Shown here: positions 28,705 to 38,794 of the stretch, piece after piece | Layout of the letters: each line of letters opens with the position of its first letter | Numbering within the stretch: position 1 is the stretch's first letter | Assembly: GCA_012295225.1 (NCBI GenBank) | Contig: WMKK01000009.1 | Coordinates: 145,909-209,908, forward strand | Length of the DNA: 64,000 nt | Source of the DNA: Ostreococcus mediterraneus | Taxonomy: Eukaryota; Chlorophyta; Mamiellophyceae; Mamiellales; Bathycoccaceae | Direction of reading: 5' to 3' | Program-made: the position numbers and the translations under genes | The notes under the pieces: model-generated | Seen by the model: only the letters and a program-made list of their open reading frames with translations | Told to the model about the DNA's origin: nothing | Database searches by the model: none

Positions 28705-31700
28705 ATGCGTAAAACGCCGTCGTCGCGCAACGCGACGAATAAACGAGACGTTGGAAGTACCGCGAGCGCGCAAAACGACGACGATGACGACGTCAACACC
28801 GGCGATGCGTGGTTTTCTATGCGCCGCGGCGGCATCGGCGCTAAAATGGCGTGATGTTCGTCGTCCACGTCGATGGACGTCGGCGTGAACGTCACCACTC
28901 GTGACCCGTCGTCGTCGCGAAGCGAACACGCGCCGAAGCGCGTTCCGGCGACGCTCAGCACCGAGTCAGCATTTGGCCCGATCGCTACGTCGTCAACCCC
29001 GCTCCGATGGCCGCGAAACGTACGCACACGACCGTCGTAACGCGTCTTGTGTTCCGCCGCGACGGCTATCATCCGAGCGTCCCAAAGCGCAATGGTCATA
29101 TCCGCCGACGCGGTGATAAACGCGCGGGACGACATCGTCGTCGATGGCGTCGACGGCGCAACGATTGTAGAGATTTTCCCGTCGTGTGCCTTGACGTCAA
29201 AAATTGGACGTTCGTCGTTCGGCGCCCGCGTGTCAAACGCGCACACGTACCCGTCTCGATTGCTCGCGTACGTCACGCGTCCGCACGGCGACGACGATAA
29301 GGCCGAGACGCCGTCGCCCGACGGCGCCGACGCCGACGACCTCGGACATAAAAACGACCTCACGACGCGTCCCGCGGTGATATCCGCCGCGACGACGCTC
29401 GCGTTGGCGCCGCCTGCCAGCGCGAGCGACGCGTCCTCCGCGATGAGCACGTGAGTAAACCCGCCCGAGGCGCCGTCTCTGAATTGCCACACCCGTTCGC
29501 CCGTGAGACATTTCCACACGTGCACCGTACCGTCGTCATCGCACGACGCTATGCGCGACACGTCGCCGGCGGCGTCACACGCGCTGTTTACAAAGGCGCA
29601 CGCCGCCGCGGTCGCCCGTTCGTGTCCCGCGTACTCGACAACCGCGCCGCGTACGGCGTCACCGCCGGGACCGCTGGCGCGCCAGACGCGCACGACGGTG
29701 TCGTGCTGTTTCGACATTCGGCTCGAGACGCCGATGGTGGCGATGAGGCGCTCGTCCGCGCTCGCTGACATCGCGCGCGCCGAGCGGCTGTGCGCTCGCC
29801 AGGACGCGAGCGCGCTCAATCGAGCGCGCCACGGCGCGTCGTCGGCGTCGACGCAACGACGAAGCACGCGCGACATGCGCTGATGGGTGTCGTCGACATG
29901 AATAGCGTCGTCGTCGTCGTCGTCGTCGTCCGCGGTCATCGACAGCGTCGGTGGGAGCCACGCCCACGGCTCGCTTGGGACATTCGCGCCGTCCAAATGC
30001 GACACCACGCGCGACGCCTCGCAGACGGCGGTGGCGTCGTCGTCGCATCGCAGCACGTGTCTCGCGGCGACGCGCGCGTCCAGTGCCTCAGCGACTGCGG
30101 TGAGGGCGTCTGCGACGACGACGTGGGCGCCGCTCCGCGTATCCGCTCGATTAGCCGCGAGCGCCGCGCGAAGCGCGCGTACAATGCGCGCGAGCGTCAC
30201 TGGAAGCGGCGCCGCGCGAGCGACGTCGGCGAGCGCGGCAATCACCGCACGGAGCTCTTCGCTCGTTGCGTGCTTGAATTGCAAGCACGCGACGATCGCC
30301 GGGACGATGAGGCGATGAAATTCCGCGCTCCCGAGCGCTCGGCGAGTCGCGTGTAGCGCGCTCGGGTGCAGCAATTCGCGCTTGAGTGTCGGCCCATCGA
30401 CATCAAGTCGCGCGCTCGGCGTGCGTAACGCGAGGACAAGGATTGGGGCGAGCGCGTCGCGGATGACCGCGCGAGGCAGTCGTCCGCACGCGGTTTCGAC
30501 GAAACTCGCGAGGCACATGGCGACGCGCATGGTTTCGGTGTCGTCGTCTTCGGCGCGCGGATGAGGGACGGAGACGTGGGCGGTGATGTCGCTCGCGATG
30601 TCGCGCATGATGAGCACGGCGGCGGTGCGCGATGCGGCCTTCATGGATTCGTCGGCAGCCATGAGCCGCGCGGCGAGGGAGCCGCGCGCGGCGCGAGTCT
30701 TTCCGAGCGCCACTGCGGCGGCGCGAATGTCGGCAGAGAATAACACGCTATCGCGCACCGCAGATGCGGCGACGGGATTGGTGTCGCGCGTGAGGAGTTC
30801 TACGACGCCGCGGGTATCGGTGGGCATGTCGAGCAACCATGCGTCGAAAGCTTTTGACGTCGCGGCGTCGGCATCGACGTCGGCGAATAATCCAGCTCGC
30901 GGCGGCGTCTTCATGGGCGACGCGTTGCCAAACAAGCCATCTGCGCCATCGACGTCGTACAACTCGCGCTTTGGACACGGCACACCAGTGTATATGGCGC
31001 CGATGATGCGACCAAGCGCGCGTAAATCGCGCTCTTGCGCGCCTTTAAATGACGGTTCGAGCACCGTCATCATCGTCGACGACGGCGGCGCGTTTGTCGT
31101 CATCGGGCGAGGCACTTTACCACCGCTCACGCTGCGTTTCGGATGCGGCGACGCGAACAGGCACACGCGTCCACTCGCACATAATGCGCTCGCATCGACT
31201 GCACGTACCATGACGTTTTTAGCCTCCACGGCGGCACGGCCTCGCGTGGCGTAACCAAACGTCACGTCAATCCACTCATGCAATCGTTCGCTCACGCTCG
31301 CGCACTCCAACGCCTCGCGATGCGTCTTGATAAACGTCTGCGCGCACTCGTTGGCCCACGGCGGAAGCGCCAGGTTCTTCATGTCGTCGTGCGTCGACGT
31401 AAACACATCGGGACTGACATAAAAATCAACCGGGGCGTCATCAGGAGACGAAGCGTAGAGCCGAGCCAACGTCGCCGGGTATTCTTCAGCGACGACATTC
31501 GAGCGCACGACTCTGGCGAGTATGGCGCGGGGCATACGCCGCGCCAACGCGACGCACACGCCGAGCTCGCTCAGGCAATCATCGCTGATGTGATGCGGTG
31601 GGTCGGTGTGCGAGTACGCGAAATCAAGTTGAGCGTCTCCCTTGGTTAGGCGCCACTTGGTTTTCGATAAATCACGCGCGCCACACAACGCACCGTCGCG

Positions 31701-32597
31701 CGCAAATGGATGCGGGGCGGTAAAATCAATCACCCACGGAACGACGGTGTAGTACGCGCGGTCTTTGCCGCGACCGGCGAGTTCGTTCAACGCCAAAATG
31801 TAATCCAAATTGCTCATCGCGCCGAGACGCCACGCCGACGTCACGCCTCGAATGTACTCCTGGTCGCGGTCTTCAATTCGATGTCGCACCGCTACGTTTG
31901 CACTGACAACGACGCGACGCGCGCCATCATTCGTGCGACCATCGCGCACGCGCGCAGAATTGAATATCCCACCGAGTTGCACGAATGGCACGCCGACGGC
32001 TCCGCCGCTCAACGTACACACGTGAACATCCTCGAGCCGCGTCGAGCCGCCCAACGCAAATCCCTTTTCATGCGCGTGCGCCATCGCGCGAACAATCTGA
32101 TACGCCGTTAAAGATTTCACGTGCGCCTCTGCAAACGCCCCCATGTCGTGCCGCACGCAACTCGCGAGCGTATACCGCGGCTCCGGCTCAAACGTCGTCA
32201 ACACGAACGCCGGCTCCGACGCCGACGCCGGCTCCGGCTCCGCGTACCACGCGCACAGCGGCGCGACGTTCGGATGCGACGACGACCACGCCCATCGACC
32301 ACCATCGCATGCAAGCCTCCGACACACCTCGCGCACCGCCGTTCGCACGTCGTCATCGCGCACGGGCGGCGCGAGCTCGACCGCTCGACCGCCGTCAAAC
32401 GCTCGCAACGCATCCGCGCGGCTCGCGAGCTCATCCCGCGTCCACCGTCGTCGCGTCGCTCGCACGCGCGCCTGCGCGTCGCCATCGCTCCATTCAATCA
32501 CATACGTCCCGTCACGCGCGTCGGCGTAGGCGATGGTGACGCCTGGCGTCGACGCGAGCGTCGATGCGAAATCATCGGCATCGCCGACATCCATCAC
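28695..32597 (-). CDS. BEACH-WD40 protein of the WDR81/GFS12 class
   Basis: Predicted 1300 residues. The N-terminal 200 residues include YQIVRAMAHAHEKGFALGG, a decayed kinase-like stretch as in plant GFS12 and animal WDR81. The BEACH domain (about 265-455) shows NLDYILALNELAGR, an FAYSH motif, LPPWA and WIDVTFGYATRG. A HEAT-like helical middle follows, and WD40 repeats fill about 960-1300. Plant GFS12 and WDR81 act on endosomes and vacuolar trafficking. Divergent to GPC1, with start codons 187 bp apart. The stop codon lies in a 15-bp tandem repeat. Confidence 0.85.
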   Translation of the reverse strand: MMDVGDADDFASTLASTPGVTIAYADARDGTYVIEWSDGDAQARVRATRRRWTRDELASRADALRAFDGGRAVELAPPVRDDDVRTAVREVCRRLACDGGRWAWSSSHPNVAPLCAWYAEPEPASASEPAFVLTTFEPEPRYTLASCVRHDMGAFAEAHVKSLTAYQIVRAMAHAHEKGFALGGSTRLEDVHVCTLSGGAVGVPFVQLGGIFNSARVRDGRTNDGARRVVVSANVAVRHRIEDRDQEYIRGVTSAWRLGAMSNLDYILALNELAGRGKDRAYYTVVPWVIDFTAPHPFARDGALCGARDLSKTKWRLTKGDAQLDFAYSHTDPPHHISDDCLSELGVCVALARRMPRAILARVVRSNVVAEEYPATLARLYASSPDDAPVDFYVSPDVFTSTHDDMKNLALPPWANECAQTFIKTHREALECASVSERLHEWIDVTFGYATRGRAAVEAKNVMVRAVDASALCASGRVCLFASPHPKRSVSGGKVPRPMTTNAPPSSTMMTVLEPSFKGAQERDLRALGRIIGAIYTGVPCPKRELYDVDGADGLFGNASPMKTPPRAGLFADVDADAATSKAFDAWLLDMPTDTRGVVELLTRDTNPVAASAVRDSVLFSADIRAAAVALGKTRAARGSLAARLMAADESMKAASRTAAVLIMRDIASDITAHVSVPHPRAEDDDTETMRVAMCLASFVETACGRLPRAVIRDALAPILVLALRTPSARLDVDGPTLKRELLHPSALHATRRALGSAEFHRLIVPAIVACLQFKHATSEELRAVIAALADVARAAPLPVTLARIVRALRAALAANRADTRSGAHVVVADALTAVAEALDARVAARHVLRCDDDATAVCEASRVVSHLDGANVPSEPWAWLPPTLSMTADDDDDDDDAIHVDDTHQRMSRVLRRCVDADDAPWRARLSALASWRAHSRSARAMSASADERLIATIGVSSRMSKQHDTVVRVWRASGPGGDAVRGAVVEYAGHERATAAACAFVNSACDAAGDVSRIASCDDDGTVHVWKCLTGERVWQFRDGASGGFTHVLIAEDASLALAGGANASVVAADITAGRVVRSFLCPRSSASAPSGDGVSALSSSPCGRVTYASNRDGYVCAFDTRAPNDERPIFDVKAHDGKISTIVAPSTPSTTMSSRAFITASADMTIALWDARMIAVAAEHKTRYDGRVRTFRGHRSGVDDVAIGPNADSVLSVAGTRFGACSLRDDDGSRVVTFTPTSIDVDDEHHAILAPMPPRRIENHASPVLTSSSSSFCALAVLPTSRLFVALRDDGVLRMCH

Positions 32598-32784
32598 TCC
32601 AACGTCAAGGCGCGTACACTGCGACGATCATGGCCGACGCGACGTAGAGCGCGAACGCGAAGACGAAGGTGAGGAGGCACGCCTGCGCGGTGACGCAGTT
32701 GCGGCGCCGGCGGCGCTCGGCGCGGTCGATGAGGACGGCGTCGTCGTCGCGTGCGGGCATGTAACGACCACATTGGCCGACGCC

Positions 32785-34005
32785 ATGCCTCGGCGTCGTT
32801 CGCCGTCGCGCACGCCGTCGCGCGGGCGCACACCGACGACGACGACGACGATGACGGACGTGTCGACGCAAGACGCGGCGTCGACGCGCGCGGATCGCGC
32901 GATTGCGGCGGCGTTTCGGGCGCGTTCGGGGAAATTGATCAGCTCGGCGAGGAAACCGGTGCGACGGGCGGTGACGGGAAACGAGAGCACACGCGTGCGG
33001 GATTACGTCAAGCTCCCTCGGGTGATTCGACGCATTGATAAATGGTCGTTTTGTGCGGGCGTGGGGGCGCTGATGACGACGCAGTACGTGGCGACGTCGA
33101 TGCCAGAGGAGTTTTGGAAGTACTATTGCGTGTGCACGCCTTTGATTTTTGTCGCTCGAGCGGCGTACTATCGCATGATTCGTTGGCAATATTTCTTGTA
33201 TGACTTTTGTTACTTTGCGAACGCGGCGTGTTTGATTTTCCACGCGTGTGCCCCGAGAAACGTGACGTTGTTTCGGTCGATTTTTGCTTTTGCGAATGGG
33301 CCGGTGCTGGTGGCTATTCCGATGTGGCGCAACTCGTTGGTGTTTCATAGCGTGGACAAGGTACAGAGCGTATTCGTGCACGCCATGCCGTGTTTGTTGA
33401 CGTGGTGTGGGCGATGGTATGGGCACGGCGATGACGTCAATAGATTGAGCGCTATGGATTTGGATTCGCCGGCGCTGTACGAAGGTTTGCGCGACTTGAT
33501 GGTGTACCCGATATTCGGGTACTTGACGTGGCAAGTGTTGTATCTGATAAAAACTGAACTTTTAGACATGAAAAAGCTGGACAGTGATCCAACGCTCATG
33601 ACGTCGTTGCGATGGCTCGCGGGCGACACGAAATCGGCGCAGAATAGAATGGCACTCAAGTTGATGCGACACATCGGCTTTTTTGGCGAGGATGAAATGT
33701 TCGACGCGAAGACAGTCAAGACCAAATTCGTCTTTATTTGGATTCAGTTGACGTACACGATTGTGACGTTCATGCTCATTCCATTGATGTATTCGAGCAA
33801 GACGGCGCACACCGCCGCGATGGCCATAGCGTTTTTCTCCTGCGTGTACAACGGAGCCGTCTATTACATCGACGTCTTTTCGCGCAAGTACGTCGAACGC
33901 ATCGCCATGGCGGAAGAGTACGAGCGTAAGAGCGCCGATCTTTTTAGTAGGAGTGGTGCTGACGTCGACGATGAATACCGCGAATTACATTTTCCGATTG
34001 ATTGA
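32785..34005 (+). CDS. GPC1: Glycerophosphocholine acyltransferase (DUF2838 family)
   Basis: Predicted 406 residues from the ATG at 32785; upstream open frame is antisense of the BEACH gene. About eight membrane segments. PMWRNSLVFHSVDKVQSVFVH and MPCLLTWCGRWY are the DUF2838 core found in yeast and plant GPC1, which acylates glycerophosphocholine to lysophosphatidylcholine in the ER. The first 90 residues are Arg/Thr/Ser-rich and cytosolic. The C-terminal cytosolic part is acidic. A TAATAAACAC motif lies 132 bp after the stop. Confidence 0.88.
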   Translation: MPRRRSPSRTPSRGRTPTTTTTMTDVSTQDAASTRADRAIAAAFRARSGKLISSARKPVRRAVTGNESTRVRDYVKLPRVIRRIDKWSFCAGVGALMTTQYVATSMPEEFWKYYCVCTPLIFVARAAYYRMIRWQYFLYDFCYFANAACLIFHACAPRNVTLFRSIFAFANGPVLVAIPMWRNSLVFHSVDKVQSVFVHAMPCLLTWCGRWYGHGDDVNRLSAMDLDSPALYEGLRDLMVYPIFGYLTWQVLYLIKTELLDMKKLDSDPTLMTSLRWLAGDTKSAQNRMALKLMRHIGFFGEDEMFDAKTVKTKFVFIWIQLTYTIVTFMLIPLMYSSKTAHTAAMAIAFFSCVYNGAVYYIDVFSRKYVERIAMAEEYERKSADLFSRSGADVDDEYRELHFPID

Positions 34006-34258
34006 TTCCCCCGCGCGACGCGCGTGACGCCGCCGACGATGCCGCCAAAGCCAGCGCTCGACCAAAAGCCGTCGCTTTAACTCCGACGGCGTGTAATGAA
34101 TAACTACTATACGTTCTGACCATGTATATGACATTCTAATAAACACACCAAACGCTCTATCGCGACGACGTAAACGTAAATGTAAACTATTTCGCGTACG
34201 CCCCTAGGTTTCGCCCCGCGCAGACGACGAAAAAATATACGTATACTTGGAAATCAAC

Positions 34259-34649
34259 TCACTGCGGCGCTTGACCCGCCGCACCTAGCATTTGCCCTAC
34301 GATCGTCACGCTCTCCCAATATTTCGCCGAACACCTATCCACGCACGAATTCTCCCCGACGTTCAAGTCGCCATCCTTGAACTTTTTGTCGATGCATCTA
34401 CGTGAAACAAAGAACCTCGTCGTCAGCACACACGCGCACACACCGCGAATAAACGCTCGCACGAACGCACACGCGTCATGAGCGACTATCCAACCCCACG
34501 CCATCGATGCGCACGCACTTTTCGTAGCAGCTCGCTACCATTTTGTTAAAGAGCTCCACTCTGTACTCCATCTCTTGTCCAGCCATGGCGAACGCGGCGT
34601 CGCGTTGCTCCGGGGACATCTGTTCGGGCGTCTGCGCCGCGGGTGCCAT
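34259..34649 (-). CDS. TIM10: Mitochondrial import chaperone TIM10 (two exons)
   Basis: Small Tim of the intermembrane space that escorts carrier proteins to TIM22. Deduced model is exon 1 34649-34519 and exon 2 34397-34259, phase 2, 89 residues. The splice builds the lysine of CYEKC and gives the twin CX3C pair CYEKC...CVDRC separated by 15 residues (IDKKFKDGDLNVGEN S), exactly the small-Tim pattern. The plant-like ending KYWESVTIVGQMLGA is present. Neither exon alone encodes both motifs. Divergent to the PHT4-type gene, 152 bp between start codons. Confidence 0.95.
34398..34518 (-). other. Intron of TIM10
   Basis: Deduced 121-nt intron with donor AAAA|GTGCGT, acceptor CACGTAG, and CTGAC with branch A at 34423, 25 nt before the AG. 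Splicing restores the CX3C motif, which is independent support. Confidence 0.88.
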
Positions 34650-34801
34650 GTCGTGCGATGTGCGTCTGTCCTTTCCCGTCGTGTCCGCGTCGTCGATCGC
34701 GGCGTCGCGGCGCGTACGTCGTCGTCGAGTCGGAAAGTGAGGACCCAGCGCCGCCTCCGCGAGCACACTCCGCGACGCGCGACGCCGCGCACGACGCCGT
34801 C

Positions 34802-36463
34802 ATGCGCCTCGCTGCGCCATCGACGGTACGAATGCGTCACCGTCCGCGCGTCGGTGGGCGCGAACGCGGCGCGCGCGCGACACCGCGCGTCTCGCGCGCG
34901 CGCGTGGATGACAGCGCGGGGGAACAACGTTCGCGTCCGCGAGTGGATTTCGACCGCGTTGACGGTNCGCGCGCGCGCGAGGGCGCACGAGAGGGCGCCG
35001 ATGTGCGGCGCGTTGAAAGTTCTTCGCTGGCGACGACGACGACGGAGGGCGATGGGGAGGATGACGAGGCGTGGGCGCTTGAGTTTCCGACGTCGCGCGC
35101 AGATTTGTCCAACCTCTGGCTCGGCGCTCCGAGTCGCTACCGCGTGCTTTTCACCACCATCTTTGCGTTCGTGATATGCAACATGGATAAGGTGAATATA
35201 TCTGTGGCGATTATTCCCATGGCGAAGGATTTCGGGTGGTCACCGACGACGGCGGGGTTTATTCAGAGCGCGTTTTTCTACGGGTTTGCGGCGTCGCAGC
35301 TTCCCGGCGGGTATTTGTCTACGAAATTGGGCGGGGCCAGGGTGTTACCGCTCGGAATGTTATTATTATCGACGGCGACAGTGATGATTCCATTCGTAGG
35401 CACGGATGAGAAGAGTTTATTCTTGGCGCGGGTGCTCGTGGGATTGGGGGAAGGCGTGGCGCCGACGGCGGCGACTGATATTATAGCGCGCAGCGTGAGC
35501 GTGAGCGAGCGTTCACGCGCCGTAGGGTTCGTGTTTAGCGGGTTTAACATGGGGTCTGTGCTCGGTTTGGGCGTCGCACCGTTGTTGATTCAAGCCACGA
35601 ATTGGCGCAGCGTGTTTTGGGTGTTTGGTTCGTTTGGTTTGGTGTGGAGCTTGTGGGCGATGAAAATGTACGGCTCTGGCGGCATGGTGGAGGAAAGTTA
35701 CAAAAATGACGGCGTCACCGGGTTGATTGGCGCGCGTGCGCCGGAAGTCATGGCAAACTCATCTGCGGCGGTCGATGAGGACGCGCCAATACCTTGGCGA
35801 GAGTTTATATCGAGTATGCCAGTGCGCGCTTTGATGTACGTGCACTTTTGCAACAATTGGGGATTCTACGTCCTTCTCGCGTGGTTACCGTCGTACTTTA
35901 CCGACGAGCTCGGAGTGACGCTTACGAACGCGTCGCTCCTCACGTTGCTTCCACCGCTGGCGAACATCGCCGTGGCCACGATTGCTGGTCCCACGGCGGA
36001 TCGTTTGATCAAGAAAGGCATGCCCGTCACCAAGGTGCGAAAGACGATGCAAACCATCTCCTTCATGGGGCCCGCCGTGGCCATGGGCACGGCGGCGTAC
36101 CTGGAAAATCCAATCGCCACCGTTGGATTACTCACCGCGGGTCTGTCCCTAGGTGCGTTTTCCTACGCGGGATTGTACTCGAACCACCAAGATTTGTCGC
36201 CGAAATATTCTAGTATTTTACTCGGCATGACGAACACCTGCGGCGCGCTTCCTGGTGTCATCGGCGTGCCTCTGACGGGATATTTGTTGAAAGAAACTGA
36301 TAACTGGGAGCTCAGTATGTTTATCCCCGCGATGATTTTCTATGTCACGGGAACCATAGTGTTCGCGAAATATGGTAGCGGCGACAGACAGCCGTTTACC
36401 GGGCAGCCAATGCCGTCGCCCGACGCGCCGCCCGAAATTCCAAGCAGTGGCGGTGGCCACTAA
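34802..36463 (+). CDS. PHT4/ANTR-type anion (phosphate) transporter, plastid precursor
   Basis: Predicted 553-residue MFS protein of the SLC17/PHT4 group. The first 100 residues are Arg/Ala-rich (plastid presequence) and include the codon with the unknown base 34967. NLWLGAPSRYRVLFTTIFAFVICNMDKVN opens helix 1, followed by about 12 helices. The family motifs GFIQSAFFYGFAASQLPGGYLSTKLGG and RVLVGLGEGVAPTAATDIIAR are intact. PHT4 members carry phosphate or ascorbate over plastid membranes, and which one applies is not clear. Divergent to TIM10. Confidence 0.9.
   Translation: MRLAAPSTVRMRHRPRVGGRERGARATPRVSRARVDDSAGEQRSRPRVDFDRVDGXRAREGAREGADVRRVESSSLATTTTEGDGEDDEAWALEFPTSRADLSNLWLGAPSRYRVLFTTIFAFVICNMDKVNISVAIIPMAKDFGWSPTTAGFIQSAFFYGFAASQLPGGYLSTKLGGARVLPLGMLLLSTATVMIPFVGTDEKSLFLARVLVGLGEGVAPTAATDIIARSVSVSERSRAVGFVFSGFNMGSVLGLGVAPLLIQATNWRSVFWVFGSFGLVWSLWAMKMYGSGGMVEESYKNDGVTGLIGARAPEVMANSSAAVDEDAPIPWREFISSMPVRALMYVHFCNNWGFYVLLAWLPSYFTDELGVTLTNASLLTLLPPLANIAVATIAGPTADRLIKKGMPVTKVRKTMQTISFMGPAVAMGTAAYLENPIATVGLLTAGLSLGAFSYAGLYSNHQDLSPKYSSILLGMTNTCGALPGVIGVPLTGYLLKETDNWELSMFIPAMIFYVTGTIVFAKYGSGDRQPFTGQPMPSPDAPPEIPSSGGGH
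34967..34967. other. Ambiguous base (N) in the PHT4-type coding region
   Basis: Single N within the presequence; reading frame is maintained around it. Confidence 0.99.
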
Positions 36464-36536
36464 AACTGTACGTACTACCTTCCATGATATTATATAGTAG
36501 ATGTATGTTGTATTACAACGCAATGAAACTAGCGCA

Positions 36537-37055
36537 TCACGCCCAGTAATCATCCTCTGGCGCCGGACCCAAGCCTCGTTCGGCGCGCTCGAGCAACGCT
36601 CGCGGAATCGCCAACAAAATCTTACACCCCACAGGCACGCCGTACTGGCGCAACGGCGCGTCCAAATCCAACATGCGCTTTCCAGCATACATCATCACAA
36701 TATCTTCCGCAGCGTTGACTTTTCTACGCGCACCAGTGCTCATCTCATCGCCGCGCCCCATGCCTCCGTCGAACAACTTTTGCCTCAGCGCGCCCACCGT
36801 CCCACCGCCTTCAACATCAAACTCGACGCGATATCGACATCCCGACCACCAGCACGCCAAGTGCGTCATATTTGTTCTCGCCGGCACCGTCGGCACGTCC
36901 TTCAAATGCGGAAACGTCCAGGCAAACGTCGGAATCTCCTCAAACACCGCCGCCTCGTCTTCGGGTGCTATTTCAGTCTTCGTGTCGCAACACCACGCGC
37001 CTTTCCCGAGCCCGACATCGGTGTACGCCGTCCCCGCCACATCCTCCGACGACAT
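36537..37055 (-). CDS. Ubiquitin-like-fold protein, unknown function
   Basis: Predicted 172 residues from the methionine at 37055. The N-terminal half has Trp-rich segments (IPTFAWTFPHLKDVP, HLACWWSGC). The C-terminal 95 residues have the beta-grasp pattern: YRVEFDVEGGGTVGALRQKLF, then IVMMYAGKRMLDLDAPLRQYGV and CKILLAIP, as in ubiquitin-like domains with the K/R-x-L turn. There is no C-terminal Gly-Gly, so it is not conjugated. Divergent to the metallo-beta-lactamase-fold gene with 116 bp between starts. Family not identified. Confidence 0.7.
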   Translation of the reverse strand: MSSEDVAGTAYTDVGLGKGAWCCDTKTEIAPEDEAAVFEEIPTFAWTFPHLKDVPTVPARTNMTHLACWWSGCRYRVEFDVEGGGTVGALRQKLFDGGMGRGDEMSTGARRKVNAAEDIVMMYAGKRMLDLDAPLRQYGVPVGCKILLAIPRALLERAERGLGPAPEDDYWA

Positions 37056-37171
37056 CCGCGCGCGACAAAATAAATATCTCTCGACCACGCCGCGACGACG
37101 CACGCGTCACGACTTCTCCACTAAAACGCACAAAAAAACGCACGAAACGTCACCAAACGCCACACCCACCC

Positions 37172-38218
37172 ATGTTCGCCGACGTCGCCAACGCCCACGC
37201 CTGGCTCGAAGCCGCGCAGGCGCTCGCCATGCGCGCCGTCGTCGCCCCGTGCCCCGCGCACGTCCCACACCTCGCCCCAATCGTCACGCTCAGCGACCGC
37301 GTCACGCGAATCCTCGCGCTGAATCCATCCGCGCTCACGCTCCGCGGCACGAACACGTACCTCGTCGGCACCGGCCGCGAGCGAGCGCTCATCGATTGCG
37401 GCGAAGGACGAGCCGAGTACGATGCTCTTTTACTCCAAGCGATGCGCGAGCGCGGGGTGGAGCGCATCGCGTGCGTGGTGTGCACGCACTGGCACCCGGA
37501 CCACGTGGGCGGGCTCGCGCGCGTGCGACGCGCGCTGGGCTACGACGTGCCGGCGTACAAGGTGATCCGGAAGAATAAAGGCGAATGGGTGGCGAGCGAG
37601 CAGACGAGAGGGAGCGTGCGGGCGTACGTGCCGGTGGAGGATGACGATGTGATACGCGTGGAAGGGGCGACGTTGCGCGCGTTGCGGACGCCGGGGCACA
37701 CCGTCGACCACGCGTGCTTCGCGTTGGAGGAAGAAGGCGCGATATTCGCGGGAGATTGCGTGTTGAATGGCTCGACGACGGATTTTGAAGATTTGACGGC
37801 GTATTCAACGTCGCTGGGGAGATTAAAGGATGAACTTGCGTCGTTTGGGAGACGCGGGACGACGCTCGGCGGGGAGAACCGTTTGTATCCCTCGCACGGC
37901 GACGTCGTCGTCGACGGCGCGGCAAAAGTCAATGGATACATCGCGCATCGCGTCAGTCGAGAAAATATGCTGTTGAATACATTGCGCGAGCACGTGCGCG
38001 AGGGGCTGACGGCGTGGGAGCTCACGCGGGCGATGTACGCGTCGCTGGTATCGACGCTCGTGCTGTACACGTCGTGCGCGAAAATCACACGGCTGCATCT
38101 TCAAAAAATGCTCGACGACGGCGTCGTGCGCGAGAGCCACACCGCGAGCGCGCTGTCAAAGCTCACGTTCGGCGCGCTCGGCGGCGACGTCGTGCGGTAT
38201 CACGCCGTCAGTCCGTAG
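37172..38218 (+). CDS. Metallo-beta-lactamase-fold protein, LACTB2-like
   Basis: Predicted 348 residues from the ATG at 37172. NPSALTLRGTNTYLVGTG opens the fold. The metal motif HWHPDH is at 106-111, and later ligands are in TPGHTVDHACF, AGDCVL and PSHGD. LACTB2 of animal mitochondria is a single-strand endoribonuclease with this layout and the same C-terminal winged-helix-like region, present here as REHVREGLTAWELTRAMY. Cell location is not evident. The gene is a plausible organelle or cytosolic RNase or thioesterase. Confidence 0.88.
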   Translation: MFADVANAHAWLEAAQALAMRAVVAPCPAHVPHLAPIVTLSDRVTRILALNPSALTLRGTNTYLVGTGRERALIDCGEGRAEYDALLLQAMRERGVERIACVVCTHWHPDHVGGLARVRRALGYDVPAYKVIRKNKGEWVASEQTRGSVRAYVPVEDDDVIRVEGATLRALRTPGHTVDHACFALEEEGAIFAGDCVLNGSTTDFEDLTAYSTSLGRLKDELASFGRRGTTLGGENRLYPSHGDVVVDGAAKVNGYIAHRVSRENMLLNTLREHVREGLTAWELTRAMYASLVSTLVLYTSCAKITRLHLQKMLDDGVVRESHTASALSKLTFGALGGDVVRYHAVSP

Positions 38219-38366
38219 CGACATAGAGTAGTATAATACAAACGTTGAACAAAGCGCGCGATCGATCGATCGAACAAACCGTCAGACACCAAAATAAAAA
38301 GCTTTTCAGCTTCACCCCTCGCGCGTGCGCGCACGCGGGAATCCATCAATCGCGCGTGATGGTCGT

Positions 38367-38786
38367 TCATCGCCCTAACCGTTCGAACGCATCGTTGGCG
38401 TCGGCGATCACATGCTTGAGCCAGGCGTCGAACAACCGTCGCGCCCGACGCGCTAAATCGTCACCCAACGCTCCTTCGCTCACCACGCGCACCAACACCC
38501 CCGCCCCGCTCGCGCGCATGACGTCCGGTTTCACATTCATGCTCGCCAACTGCGTCAACGCCTCGCGCGCGTCCAGCGTGATGTCATCGCGCGATACTTT
38601 TTGCGCATCATCATCATCATCATCGATGCGATGGCCATCGCATCGCATCGCATCGACGCAACGACGCAGCGTCTCGACGTGCGGCGCGCACTCCCGCGCG
38701 GTGGCGCGCACGAAATAGGAATTCGGTGACGCGCACACGCCACCGAGCTCGCGAAGGGTGAGCTGGCGCGAGCGTTTCGGGCGCAT
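38367..38786 (-). CDS. Small TFIIS N-terminal-domain protein
   Basis: Predicted 139 residues. The C-terminal part (LTQLASMNVKPDVMRASGAGVLVRVV...LARRARRLFDAWLKHV) fits the four-helix TFIIS-N (LW) domain that docks Spt6, IWS1 and Mediator-type partners. An Asp run lies in the middle (DDDDDDA). No TFIIS central domain or zinc ribbon is present, so it is a stand-alone LW protein or an elongation cofactor fragment. Divergent to the coiled-coil orphan, with start codons only 8 bp apart. Confidence 0.65.
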   Translation of the reverse strand: MRPKRSRQLTLRELGGVCASPNSYFVRATARECAPHVETLRRCVDAMRCDGHRIDDDDDDAQKVSRDDITLDAREALTQLASMNVKPDVMRASGAGVLVRVVSEGALGDDLARRARRLFDAWLKHVIADANDAFERLGR

Positions 38787-38794
38787 GACGGTTT

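Noticed and set aside
32605-33534. 309-codon antisense frame opposite GPC1
   Set aside because: Shadow of a transmembrane gene; His/Arg-rich, no family.
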